Below are positions 34,461 to 44,646 of a stretch of DNA of 64,000 bases, piece after piece (the stretch's first letter is position 1; each line of letters begins with the position of its first letter). The notes beneath the pieces are model-generated. The model saw nothing but the letters and a program-made list of their open reading frames with translations, had not been told where the DNA came from and did no database searches. The DNA lies in the NCBI GenBank assembly GCA_037952775.1, contig JBANAY010000003.1, positions 22,940,001-23,004,000 of the forward strand, written 5' to 3'. The position numbers were made by a program, and so were the translations under genes. The stretch is from Clonostachys chloroleuca. Taxonomy: Eukaryota > Ascomycota > Sordariomycetes > Hypocreales > Bionectriaceae.

Positions 34461-37459
34461 ATGTCAGTCAGGATATTTGACCTCGAAGAATGGCGCATAT
34501 TGAAGGCCGCTCAACATTTTATGTTGAAGGCAGTTGAAAGCACTCTTGCTGACACGACGATACCAAGCCGACCAACCGGGATCAGTGCCGACCGAATTGA
34601 CAAGCTGAGGTTTCTCCGTTATGAATTCATGAAACTGGCAATATCAATTGAGTTCGACAAGGAGATTCAGCCCCAGGTCGCAGCCCATTTCAAGAGTGAG
34701 ACCTACAAAGTATTCTCTTATCTAGAGACTGTTCTCGTCGCCCAGCTGCTTTCCAGCCAACCTGCTAGGCATCATAAATTCCCTGCATTGTGGGAATTGG
34801 AATACATTTTCTCATCAAATGAAGGAAGAGATGCCCCGACACTAAGTGCTTTGGTGGTTCTCCCTCATCAAAATCTAGACAACTGGTTCGCTATCCTCAA
34901 TAGCCTCACTGCCTTCAACAAAACAGCCGAGAATCTCTTCTGGGCTCCTCCAATGACGTCGGTGCTATCTTTGGGAGAGACTCTGCAGAACACCCTCAGT
35001 GCAGGACTTGTTCGAAAGAGCGGGGTGGAAACCACTTTGGAATGCCTCGAGGAACATTTCTCAAAGTGTCCTCGCCAGCCTGACCATGAGCATTGTATAT
35101 TGCTTCAAGCTTCTCGCAAGACATGGAATGCTGTAGACACCACTGATACCAGTGACGCACTATTTCTTTCTTCCTGTGCCCACCCTTCTGCATGGCAGGA
35201 AGCTGAGTGCTCGCACCACGAGTCAGTATATGTTCTTCTCAAATACGTGCATCGATGTTGATGTCTTCAAACACTGACGCTTAATTTGTGCCAGGCGTTC
35301 GGTAAATTCGGAGAACTCATATATCATCACAGATATTTGCGAATCGATAACAGAATGTCTGCAATACAATGATCCACTTCATCTTATGACTTTGAATAAT
35401 ACGCTATACAAACTTGATGGAACCTACGCTCCCGGATTAGAAGCGGTTCCAAAATGGACAATTCAATATCTGCTCGATCATCAGATGCTAGTACCTTGGA
35501 GCGCGGGGCTTGAATCGTCTGCTCCGTTGAAAATCCGTGATAAGAGGGAGCTAGCCTTGAATCTAGCCTGGTGTTTCGCGCACTTGTTTGACTTCAAGTG
35601 GATGGAAACCGGCTGGTCAGCAGAGCAGATCTATGTCCTATCGTCGACAGCCGATGATTCGGCCCCCATGGTTACTGAGATCCCTCCCTATATAGCTTGT
35701 CAACAGCCGAATATGGAAGAACCCAAACTACAAGCAGATATTGGCAAACTTTTCACCGGGTCAGTTTTCTTGTCACTAGCAAAACTATTGGTCGAGATCG
35801 AAATTGGGCGAAGCATAAGCATCGAAGAAAAGGACAAGTTTGGGAACCCCAGTTTGTGGCTAACCATTCGGAAACTTATCAAAGAAAACCAGTTATCACT
35901 AGCCTGTGATGATTACATTTGGGCTATTGACGGGTGCCTTGATCTTCATAGGAACTTTGATCGGTTGGTTCAGAACAAGCCCGAGTCAAGCCCAGGAGAG
36001 ATCATCTATAAGAATATTGTCGCATATCTCGAGAACGACTGGAAGAATTATCAGAGGAAAACCTTGAAAAGGCGTCGTAGTGAGCAGAGATTCGATGGAT
36101 CATATTCTGGGAGTAAGGGGCCCAAGAAGGCAAACCTTGATATTCGTGTGAGCTCGCAAGGCCAGATTCAAGAAGCTCCTTCTGCGGCTGATATCACGCC
36201 AAAGCGACTTCGGAGCCGTACCAAATCCCTGGAGGTAGATTACGAGTTCGAAAAGAGTTCAAGAATTTCCAGAGGTAAGTATTAAGAGATCGGCAAGTTA
36301 CAGGAAAGCAGGCTTATTGAAACCTTTTGTTCTAGATTCTTCCAATGTGGAAATACACTTGCCCCCTGCCTGTCGGGAAGAATTCGAAATTGCGATAATA
36401 TGCGCCCTTGGGCATGAATATACGGCCGTCGAGGATGTGATTGACCAGTTCTGGGATAACGACGGGGATAAGTACGGTAAACTGCAGGGAGATCCAAACC
36501 ACTACACCACCGGCCGCATTGGACAACACAACATAGTTTTGGTCCTTCTACCTGAAATAGGGAAGGCAAACGCAAGCAGTGCAGCCAACAGCATACGCCT
36601 CAGCTACACCGGTGTAAAGCTTGCGCTTGTTGTTGGGATATGTGGTGCGGTGCCCAAGAACGGGGATGAGGATATCATGCTCGGCGATGTCATTATTGGT
36701 GAGAAGGTCGTTCAGCACGACTTTGGGCGGAGGTATGGCGACAAATTCTATCGAAAAATTCACAACCTTGGAAAGGCAAACAAGGAAGTCAGCAGCATCA
36801 CTGGGAAATACAAGACGCCCCGGTCAAAGAGGAACGTCGAAAGCCACGCTGCGGAGATACTAAAAGACCTGCAGAGTAGGACTGTGGCGCAAGGCCGTCA
36901 CGGTGAATACGACGACCCAGGATATGCTTCAGATAGGTTATTTAATCCCGACTATCGCCATCGGCATACAGTCTCTCCATCTTGCATCTGCGCAAGCTGC
37001 CTCAAAGACGCCGATCCCACCTGCAGCGTGGCTCTAGTCTCAACATGTAAAGAGCTTCATTGCGACGAAAAGGAGATGATTCATAGGGAACCACGATCTT
37101 CATCTATGAGGACTCCAATCATACATATCGGTGCCATAGCATCTGGGGACACCGTGATGAAATCCGGAATCCAAAGGGATACCATTGCGAACGAGCTAGG
37201 CGTCATAGCTTTCGAGATGGAGGGCTGCGGTGTCTGGGAGGAGTTGCCTTGTCTTGTGATCAAAGGCGTGTGCGATTATGCGGATAGCCACAAAGACAAG
37301 GTTTGGCAAAGGTTCGCTGCGGCATCTGCTGCATCGGTTACCAAGGCAGTAATACATAGATATATCAAAACTGACAAGGCCAGTGGAGGTTCGTCTAGAG
37401 GCAGTGAGCTCTCAATGGGTGACAGGTGGGAGACCAATACGAATGGCAGTCATATTTAA
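34461..37459 (+). CDS. DUF7580-type domain fused to purine/uridine phosphorylase domain
   Basis: Three exons. Exon 3 (36336..37459) joins exon 2 through a 61-nt intron (36275..36335, GTAAGT...TTCTAG) with the frame kept. Exon 2 starts at 35295 after GTGCCAG. The first donor is unsure; 35207 (GTGCTC) is one frame-consistent choice. The first about 600 residues resemble the fungal DUF7580 region, with the typical KRELALNLAWCFAHLF, SAEQIYVLS, EIPPYIA and GSVFLSLAKLLVEIEIG. The C-terminal 370 residues are a nucleoside phosphorylase domain: FEIAIICALGHEYTAVEDV, LVLLPEIGKANASSAA, LVVGICGAVP, LGDVIIGE, IASGDTVMKSG, AFEMEGCGVWEELPCLVIKG and CDYADSHKDKVW. Such PNP domains usually sit N-terminal in fungal NLR-like proteins; here the order is reversed. 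No NACHT or NB-ARC domain is present. Confidence 0.78.
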
Positions 37460-37546
37460 GCGTTAATAATCAATTCGATCACATAAGTACAGTTAAACCC
37501 CGCCGAGGCTCTCTCTTGGCGCCTTTGCCTTGCTTCATGTTATTGA

Positions 37547-38645
37547 TCACTTCTGCCCAATTTGGGACAAACAACCCGGACTGGTCTCTTCAAGCCGACC
37601 AGCAAGCTCAGCCCAGATCTTCTCTTGGAGCTGCTGTCCATCCTTGTTGGTAACCCAGTCAGGCACCCAATAGCTAATGCAGACCTGTTAGCCAGCCCAG
37701 GTTGATTTATTTATATTATATTTGACTTACTCCTTGATCTTACAGCCAGCCAGAAGCTTTCCGTGGCTCTCTTCGTTCGCCACTGCGCCAAAAAGAATAG
37801 CGCGGCTTCCTTCTTCCGCCGTTCTGGCCATCATGGCTCGTGCAGTATTAACCCAGATTCGAGTAAATGTACGTGCGTCGTGGCCTAGTCCTGTGGAGCA
37901 TAGACCGGGAGCAGTCATGTTTACAATGACACCGGTTTCTGTTACTGGGTAAAGGCTGGCAAACTGTCGAACTGCGAACATCTCAACAAGCTTCGTGACA
38001 GCATAACTGTGAGTGGTATAAATGATTAGTATGTTCCGTACCGGCTGCGGGTGGGATAAGCGCGCTTGTCTCACCGTTTGTCCATGTCTGCTCGTTTAGG
38101 GTCGTTAAGTCCTTCAAAGACTACACCATTGACGCTTTTATCCAGTTCTTTCTTGCTCTGGAACCCCAACGTACTGACAACGAAGACGAGTCGAGGTTTG
38201 TCACCCTCCTCGGAATACATACGACCGCTTCGCGCGAGAACTGGCATCACCAAGGCCCCGAGTAACATGGTACTGACGACATTTACGGTGACGGTGGTCT
38301 CCAGTCCCTCTACAGTAGCCCACTTATCCACCATGACGCCAGCGTTTGAAATCAGGCAGTCGAGCCTAGCAAGTTCAGCGACCTTTTGGGCGAAGGTATG
38401 GATTGAAGAGAATGAAGCAAGGTCTAGAGGCCACACATCGATGACTCCCTTAGCTGGTGAAGACTTCTCAATATCTACCTTGGCCTTCTCACCTGCGGCG
38501 ACGTTCCTGACAGCCAGAATGACCCGCGTAGGCCCAATCCAGTATTCGAGCCGGTGACAATGTAGACCTTTCCAGAACATGTCTTCTCGTTCACAGGAAC
38601 GGGAAGCTTCTGATAGAGCTCTAGGCTGGCTTGCAGAGTTGACAT
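37547..38645 (-). pseudogene. Short-chain dehydrogenase/reductase with internal deletion
   Basis: Exons are 38075..38645, 37731..38006 and 37547..37673, with introns of 68 and 57 nt. The start codon at 38645 opens MSTLQASLELYQKL and the dinucleotide-binding motif TGSNTGLG. The next expected helix and its link to the second strand (about 11 residues) are missing, and the frame changes at about 38530 to TRVILAVRN, the conserved second strand. From there the SDR core is normal: LDCLISNAGVM, a Ser-containing FVVSTLGF, catalytic YAVTK, NMTAPGLCSTGLG and the C-terminal YWVPDWVTNKDGQQL. An intron cannot explain the gap, so I call it disabled, unless the assembly dropped about 30 bases. It ends 87 bp from the convergent DUF7580-PNP gene. 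Confidence 0.75.
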
Positions 38646-39265
38646 TGTGTATTCCCGGGATGAAGATAAAGGAGGAAAGGAATTCAGTGATGAGTTGCTG
38701 TTGATGGTTGGGGCAGAAGCTTCAGACGAGGAGGAGAGCTTTATAGTTTTTTATCAAATCCTTATTTCATGCCATTTGGCCGTCCGGACATCCCAATCCC
38801 TTTGCTTGAAGTGTGACCGGATTGCATCACTGGAGCAAGGGTATCGTAGGGCCAATGAGAGACTTATTTCCAAATCCATACAAGCCAACTCCAATCTCAC
38901 CAAGCCAAAAAGAGTGCGTAGCTACAGTCCGAGACTCCGAATGAATTCATTAGCTAAATAGGATGCCCTATATAATCATCAAATCAGTTGCTAGCGGGAA
39001 AAGAACATCTCTGAGTCTCAACTTGAACGAGTATAGCGAGTCCATATTATCTATCGGTACACGATTGACAATTATTATTTCTACAAGGTACACGAGGCGA
39101 AATGTGCAGGACTGGCCATCTTTGGTGGTGCCGTTCGGCTGGAAAATCAAGAGGAGCAGTGAGGTCAACATGAAGCGACTGAATCAAGATTTCAGAATTT
39201 GGAAATTGATCGACTATTCTGAGATTCGCTATGCACAGTCCTCGTTGCCTGGGGCCTCGTTATCC
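38646..39265. other. Intergenic, no gene supported
   Basis: 620 bp between the starts/ends of two broken minus-strand genes. An open frame at 38963..39295 on the plus strand overlaps the MYND pseudogene end and has no motif. Confidence 0.4.
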
Positions 39266-40561
39266 TCAGCTTACACCATACAAGGTCTTAACTAGCATCC
39301 TTCGCAAACCCTCAAGTAGCTCGGAGCTGAAATATCTATCATGGATGTCGGATTTGAATTCCTGGTGATGCTTTACATAACGTTCCGAAGGTCGCTCAGC
39401 GGGCGGTCCGAGGTACGTGGCATCCTCGACAGCCCATTGGAGATATTTCCATGTGAGGCGCCAGGCCTTGTCACTGAATGAAATGTACATGCTCTCCGGG
39501 TGCTTGAAGTCTTCAAGACCTATCTCCAAGGCCTTCACCGCGCAGGCTCGCGCATCGGACAGCAGCTGGAGGACGCCTTCAGTTCCCCGCCACGCGGGAT
39601 AGGATTGTCGTGCTAGATTCCGAGCCGTGTATGAATCATCGATCCACTCGGGCTCGATTTTGAGCGGTTGTTCTACAGTAAAGAGCTCGGATAGGAAATA
39701 CTCGCTTCCTCCCAATAAGATAGGACCGAAGTCGCGGACCGCGTGTATTCTCTTCTGCTACGTCTTCAGGAGGTCCTGGGTGGATTCCTTGTACAGATGG
39801 ACCGACAGCTGGCTCCGGACCACATTCTGCTCTATAACGTTCTGAAGTTCAACAGGGAGAGGAGTCCGAGAGAGAACCTTCCGGGCCTTGATCACATCGA
39901 TCACATCAACCAGAAGTTCCAGTCTTAGCAGCAAAGAAGCCACCGTATGCTCAAACATGGGTATTTTGCCGAGGATGCTCTCTGCGCTTCCGAAGACATC
40001 AGTCCCTTCGAAAATCTCCCGGGGGTCGACTAAGCACCCCTTGATGAAGTCTCAGCTTTCCTGGTCGAGGTCCAAGCACATCATGGTGAAGGGGACAATG
40101 GAGGCGACACGATTTTTGTCGTATCTATCCAACCTCAACATGTCCTGCATGTGCCGGAGGGCCACCTGGGTACTGTCGAGCGTGCCCAGCATATAGAGAT
40201 GTTTTACAGCAAAGTTGTATCGGGCCTTCATGTACTTCTTTGTGCCTGGGAGGCGCCAGAAGTCGCCCGCGCCATTCTCGAAGATATTATCCGGCATGTC
40301 TCCATCCGCCGGGAGGTCGCGGACAAGTGCTGCCTCCTTTCCCAGCTTGACGCGAGCCTTCCTAAGGCGGTTGCAGGTGGATTTGTGGCTAGGAAGGTCG
40401 GCTTTGAGGTGGTTTATGTCGCAATAGCGCACTGCTAGACAGCCACGGCATCGTAGAAGCTTCTTTCCTGCTCCCACGGCGTTGCACTTTTGACAGCGGT
40501 GAACGAGGGGTCCGACGGGAGCGGGGTCACACATGGTGCATGTATCTATTGCGATGATCAA
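39266..40561 (-). pseudogene. MYND zinc-finger protein with two in-frame stops
   Basis: One frame runs without shifts for 431 codons but is cut by TGA at 40052..40054 and TAG at 39758..39760. The N-terminus carries a full MYND finger: CTMC, CQKC, CRGC, RYCDINHLKADLPSHKSTC. After the first stop the frame goes on as DFIKGCLVDPREIF, and after the second as QKRIHAVRDFGPILL, to a normal end. Each stop is one C-to-T change from a sense codon (CGA, CAG). The second is of the CpA-to-TpA type favoured by repeat-induced point mutation, the first is not. The intact length and absence of indels point to recent loss. A truncated 169-residue MYND protein could still be made from the first part. Confidence 0.8.
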
Positions 40562-41000
40562 AGGAAGGCTACTTTGGTGGAAAGTGGATATAGAAACCAG
40601 AAGAGCCGGTTGACTTCATAAGCATATACTCGTAGTAAGGGGTTGCGAAATTGAATGATTCGGGATTAATCAGACAGATATCCGGGCCAGCGACCACGTG
40701 ACACGATGCAATTTTCCACACGTCGGTGACATTCGCTAGCGAGAGGCATGCTTCTTATTTGTCTTGAATCAAAGGCCAAAAGGGATCCTTTAGTTCATCC
40801 TAGGCAGGGGGCTCGCGGAGTCGGTGAAACCATTCAAGTGCCCCATCTTGGGAAATATGGAGTGAGTCACTGTGTCAGCTAGGTAATTTAACTTGCAGTC
40901 ACTACAGCACAGTTGATAAAACCCCTCTCACTTTTACTTCCCAACGCTCAAGGGTTGACGGAAAGTGATGGTCATCTCTTGCGCCTGACACTCGGCCACC
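40562..41000. promoter_or_regulatory. Divergent promoter region with an E-box
   Basis: 439 bp between the MYND gene start and the F-box gene start. A CACGTG hexamer (E-box core) lies at about 40695. No other motif was recognised. Confidence 0.35.
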
Positions 41001-42767
41001 ATGGAGCCAAGATACGAGACTGCGAACAGTGATACCCAGGTCGGAGGCCAAAACCCCTCTTTACTCACTGACCTTCCAATGGATGTTCTAGTCTATCTGC
41101 TCGATAACTTTCTACATCTCGGAGAGTGGAGGAAAGACAAGTTAGAATGGGACGAGCCCTGGGGGGCACATGCCGCAAATGAAAGCTTCCAAACCATTCA
41201 ATGCCTACGCCAAGTATGTCGCCTATTCCACGACCTGGTATCGCCGCTCTTGTGCAAGAGACTACGTATCCATCTCGATCCACATTCATTGGACCAGGCT
41301 CGCGGAATATTGAGGAATCGGCTCATCGCCTCTGGTGTGAGGGGCGTCCAAGTCGCAATCCCGTACCGGCCCAAGGAGCTTGCTTTGAATCTATCCTCGT
41401 TCGTTAGTGTCCGACTTAAAGAACTAACACAACTGTACGATTACATCATGTATATTCTAGACGCACGATGGATAGACGGTGATCCATATGGGAGTGAAGA
41501 AGATTCGCAAGACGAGGAGTCATTCACACGCGAGAGGAAAAATTATCATGATATTCTGTTTACTTGGCGACCTCACGAGACTAGTAACGATCAAGATGGA
41601 GACGACCCTGAGACGGCAAATTATTTTGTGTACAAGATTGAGCCTACAGTGCGTGACGAGTATCAACAGATTCTACTCCAAGGTCACGAAATCTTCAGAG
41701 AACGACACGAAGCCCAACAGAAACTTATCGAGACTGGGTTTTTCGTGGAGACTATCGCAGATTTGATTCGCCAAATACCAAACACGGTGTCTTTGAGCGT
41801 GGTGGATAGGTTCACATTCAGGCTGCACCAGAGGAGAGACATGTCCTTGCTCCTAAATAAGGAAGAGCTCCTACCGTTCTTGACCTCCCCATTCAACTGG
41901 TCGGAACTTGGGAACATGCCAGATCCACCACAACTTGTTCCAGCTCGAATCTTGACTGAGCTCCCAATCGCCATCCACAAATCAGGGCGGAGTCTACGGC
42001 ATCTCCATATAGGCTGCATCCCAGTCCAGCACGGCTTCGAGCACCTTGATCCAGGTACAGATGGCTTTTCATGGGCCCAATTACGGGAGGCCTGTCAGCA
42101 ACTAGAAGTGTTTGATCTTGAGGGCCCTCAGATGCATCATCTTCCCAGTCGACCAGAGAGCATCCCTCTTCCTAGTAGACAGTTCCTCGTGGAGTTCTTT
42201 GGCACATTCCTTTCCAGTATCAAGCTTCAAGACGTCCGTCTCAGTTTCTACTGTCTTGGTGTGAACGATGGCAGAAATGACATGAGAGAATGGTGTCCCC
42301 TGGGAGCCATCTTTCGAAGCATGTCCTGGCCAAGCATTCGAAAGGCGCGGGTCTCGGATATAGGGTTCTCACAAGAGGAACTCGACCAGTTTTTCAGCGG
42401 CCTTGGCTTTGGTCTTGAGAGTCTGGCTTTAGTCTCCTTTCAGTTGAGAATTGGGAGCTGGGTGGACGCCATTGATATGCTACACGAGAGAGTCGCTGCC
42501 CGATACGCAAACCAAGAGTTTTTCTTTCATTTTGCGGACATGACGGGGGGTGAGTTCGGGGGAGGAAAGAAGACGGTGGATATCACTACGGCTCTGATGA
42601 TGGGCTATACAGAAGACGAAACCCTGGAGAGCACGGCGCCAATGGGGAGAAAGGCAAGAAAGAAAGCGAGGAAATTTGGCAAGGGGAGCCCGACTCTTCT
42701 TGATCTTGCAAAACAGTATATTACGGGCGAGGGAGTGAGGCAGAACCCTCTACGGCCGGCCACATAA
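41001..42767 (+). CDS. F-box domain protein
   Basis: A single exon of 588 residues beginning in an ideal start context (GCCACCATGG). Residues 20-95 match the F-box: LLTDLPMDVLVYLLDNF, then LRQVCRLFHDLVSPLLCKRL. That motif binds Skp1 in SCF ubiquitin ligases, so the protein probably chooses targets for ubiquitination. The remaining about 480 residues are unfamiliar; they contain mixed helices and the acidic patch GSEEDSQDEE, with no clear LRR, WD40 or Kelch pattern. The C-terminus is basic (GRKARKKARKFGKGSP), possibly a nuclear signal. No transmembrane segment is seen. The substrate is unknown. Confidence 0.75.
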   Translation: MEPRYETANSDTQVGGQNPSLLTDLPMDVLVYLLDNFLHLGEWRKDKLEWDEPWGAHAANESFQTIQCLRQVCRLFHDLVSPLLCKRLRIHLDPHSLDQARGILRNRLIASGVRGVQVAIPYRPKELALNLSSFVSVRLKELTQLYDYIMYILDARWIDGDPYGSEEDSQDEESFTRERKNYHDILFTWRPHETSNDQDGDDPETANYFVYKIEPTVRDEYQQILLQGHEIFRERHEAQQKLIETGFFVETIADLIRQIPNTVSLSVVDRFTFRLHQRRDMSLLLNKEELLPFLTSPFNWSELGNMPDPPQLVPARILTELPIAIHKSGRSLRHLHIGCIPVQHGFEHLDPGTDGFSWAQLREACQQLEVFDLEGPQMHHLPSRPESIPLPSRQFLVEFFGTFLSSIKLQDVRLSFYCLGVNDGRNDMREWCPLGAIFRSMSWPSIRKARVSDIGFSQEELDQFFSGLGFGLESLALVSFQLRIGSWVDAIDMLHERVAARYANQEFFFHFADMTGGEFGGGKKTVDITTALMMGYTEDETLESTAPMGRKARKKARKFGKGSPTLLDLAKQYITGEGVRQNPLRPAT

Positions 42768-43195
42768 GTTGGTTACCAAGAACATTTATTTCTCAAACGA
42801 TCTAGACCTTGACTTCAAATTTCGGCATCTCCCTTGTACGCTTTCAATCAAGTAAAGCTTTGGGTCCGGCTGTCGCGTGACACTTGTCCGATTTGGGTCC
42901 GTCAACCGGCTGTAACGGCACAAAAGTCACCGGGATTGGAGAACTAGCAGCTGTAACCCGACACGAGGGACCATATATCAAGCTTAGATCTACCGATTAT
43001 CTACCCTCACGGTTAGAGATGACACTGGGCACTCCGAGTCCGGAATCATCATCGGAGGGATGACGTGACAGCAGTGGTGGGGTTTGCATCAGGATGAGGA
43101 ACTTCTGATGCATTTATATAAAAGAAACCAGTCGAGCCTTCACTCTCCAACTTCTCCGCATCATTGTTCACGGTTATCTGACGAAGTAGTCCATC
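42768..43195. other. Intergenic, no feature seen
   Basis: 428 bp upstream of the MFS gene, which reads in the same direction as the F-box gene. No motif identified. Confidence 0.4.
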
Positions 43196-44646
43196 ATGAC
43201 GATGCAGCCAGCCGTCCAATTGACAGATCTCTCCCCCGCTGCGGTCCGGGAGCACGACTCTTCCAACATCATGCACGATGCATTTGAAGCCAGCCAAGAT
43301 GAAGGATTGGCTTCAAGAGCGAGAGAGTCAAATCGCCAAAAAGCTCTCGTAATCTTGGGCACTGCTATCTCACAGCTGCCAATCTGGGGTGAATGACACC
43401 AGTCACGAACAACTCGCCTGGGTTCTAACTAACATTTGATACATTCAGGCTTTGCGATGAGCTATGGTGTTTTCCAGGAATACTTCTCCGGCAACTGGAC
43501 CCTGCAAGGCAGCCGAGACGTGACCGGTATCATTGGCACGACCTCCAATGGAGTCATGTACCTGTCCATGCCTTTCTTGTTCGCCCTGTTCACCAAGCAC
43601 TGGGCTCATTGGCGACAAACCGCCGCCTTTGCTGGCGCCGTGCTCGCCGGTCTCGGGTTTCTGTTATCCTCCTTCAGCACCCACGTCTGGCATCTCGTAG
43701 CTACCCAGGGTGTAATCGCCGCTCTAGGATGTGCTCTGATGTACAGCCCCATGACGCTGTCTCTCGGAGAGTGGTTCACCACCGGCAACAGGGCCCTCGC
43801 CTACGGCGTCGCTCTCTCCTGCAAGAACATCTCCGGATCCGCCTGCCCGTTCCTCTTCCGCTTCCTCCTCGACCAGTACGGCCTCGGCACCACGATGAGA
43901 ATATGGACGGCAGTGGCCGCCGTCTCCGGTGCCGTCTCCATCTTCCTCGTCCCAGCGCATCCATCCAGCTTGACACCGACGGAAACGCACCGCGCGCGAA
44001 GAATGCCGCTGCACTTCCTCAAGCACAGAACCATCTACGTGTACACCATCGCCATCGCGCTCCAGAGCTCGGGATACGGCATCTCCCAGACTTATCTCAA
44101 CACGTACGCACACGACTTCACCATGCTCTCCCAGAACTCTGCCACCCTACTACTCACGCTGTACAACATCCCCGGGATTCTCGCATCGTCCTTCTTCGGA
44201 TACCTCGCCGATACGAACAAGCGGTTCGTCCTCTCCACGACGACCGTCACGGCGATATCGGCTTTCGGCTCCGCGCTGTCGGCGCTCCTCTTCTGGGGTC
44301 TGACGAGCAAGGGCAACATGGCCCTCCTGGCCGTTTTCTCCATCACCTTTGGCTTCTTCGCGGGGGCTACAGCGCGACCTGGGGTGGCATCATCACCGAT
44401 TTCGAGCGCGAGGCCGCCAACGGGAACGAGGCCATCGACTCAGGGCTGATGTACGGCCTGCTGAACGGGGCTCGGGGCGTGGGCTACGTGAGCGGCGGGT
44501 TGGCCAGTGTGTCGCTGCTCAAGGCCGGGACCGGCATGGCGCTCTCCTCGAATGGGCATTTCGGCTTGGAGAGCGCGTATGGGCCGCTGATTATCTTCAC
44601 GGGGCTTTCATCCGCCTTTGGTGGGTGGGCTGTATTTTGGAAGTGA
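43196..44646 (+). CDS. MFS monocarboxylate-type transporter, one apparent frameshift
   Basis: Exons 43196..43388 and 43449..44646 with a 60-nt intron (GTGAAT...ATTCAG) joining LPIWG to FAMSYGVFQEYFSG. The fold is the MFS group related to monocarboxylate permeases: SYGVFQEYF in helix 1, a long loop before helix 2, SPMTLSLGEWFT and GVALSCKNISGSACP in the middle, and LYNIPGILASSFFGYLAD. After FGFFAG the frame is lost at the G run 44362..44366. Adding one G gives GGYSATWGGIITDF and a normal last helix pair ending LSSAFGGWAVFWK, about 463 residues in all. Without the base the protein is truncated after about 400 residues. The coding part is GC-rich against its AT-rich flanks. The substrate is not predictable. 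Confidence 0.75.

Noticed and set aside
43609..44646. Long plus-strand frame overlapping the MFS gene from 43609
   Set aside because: Its first 250 codons are Arg/Pro/His-rich noise; only the last part is real MFS sequence after the frameshift.
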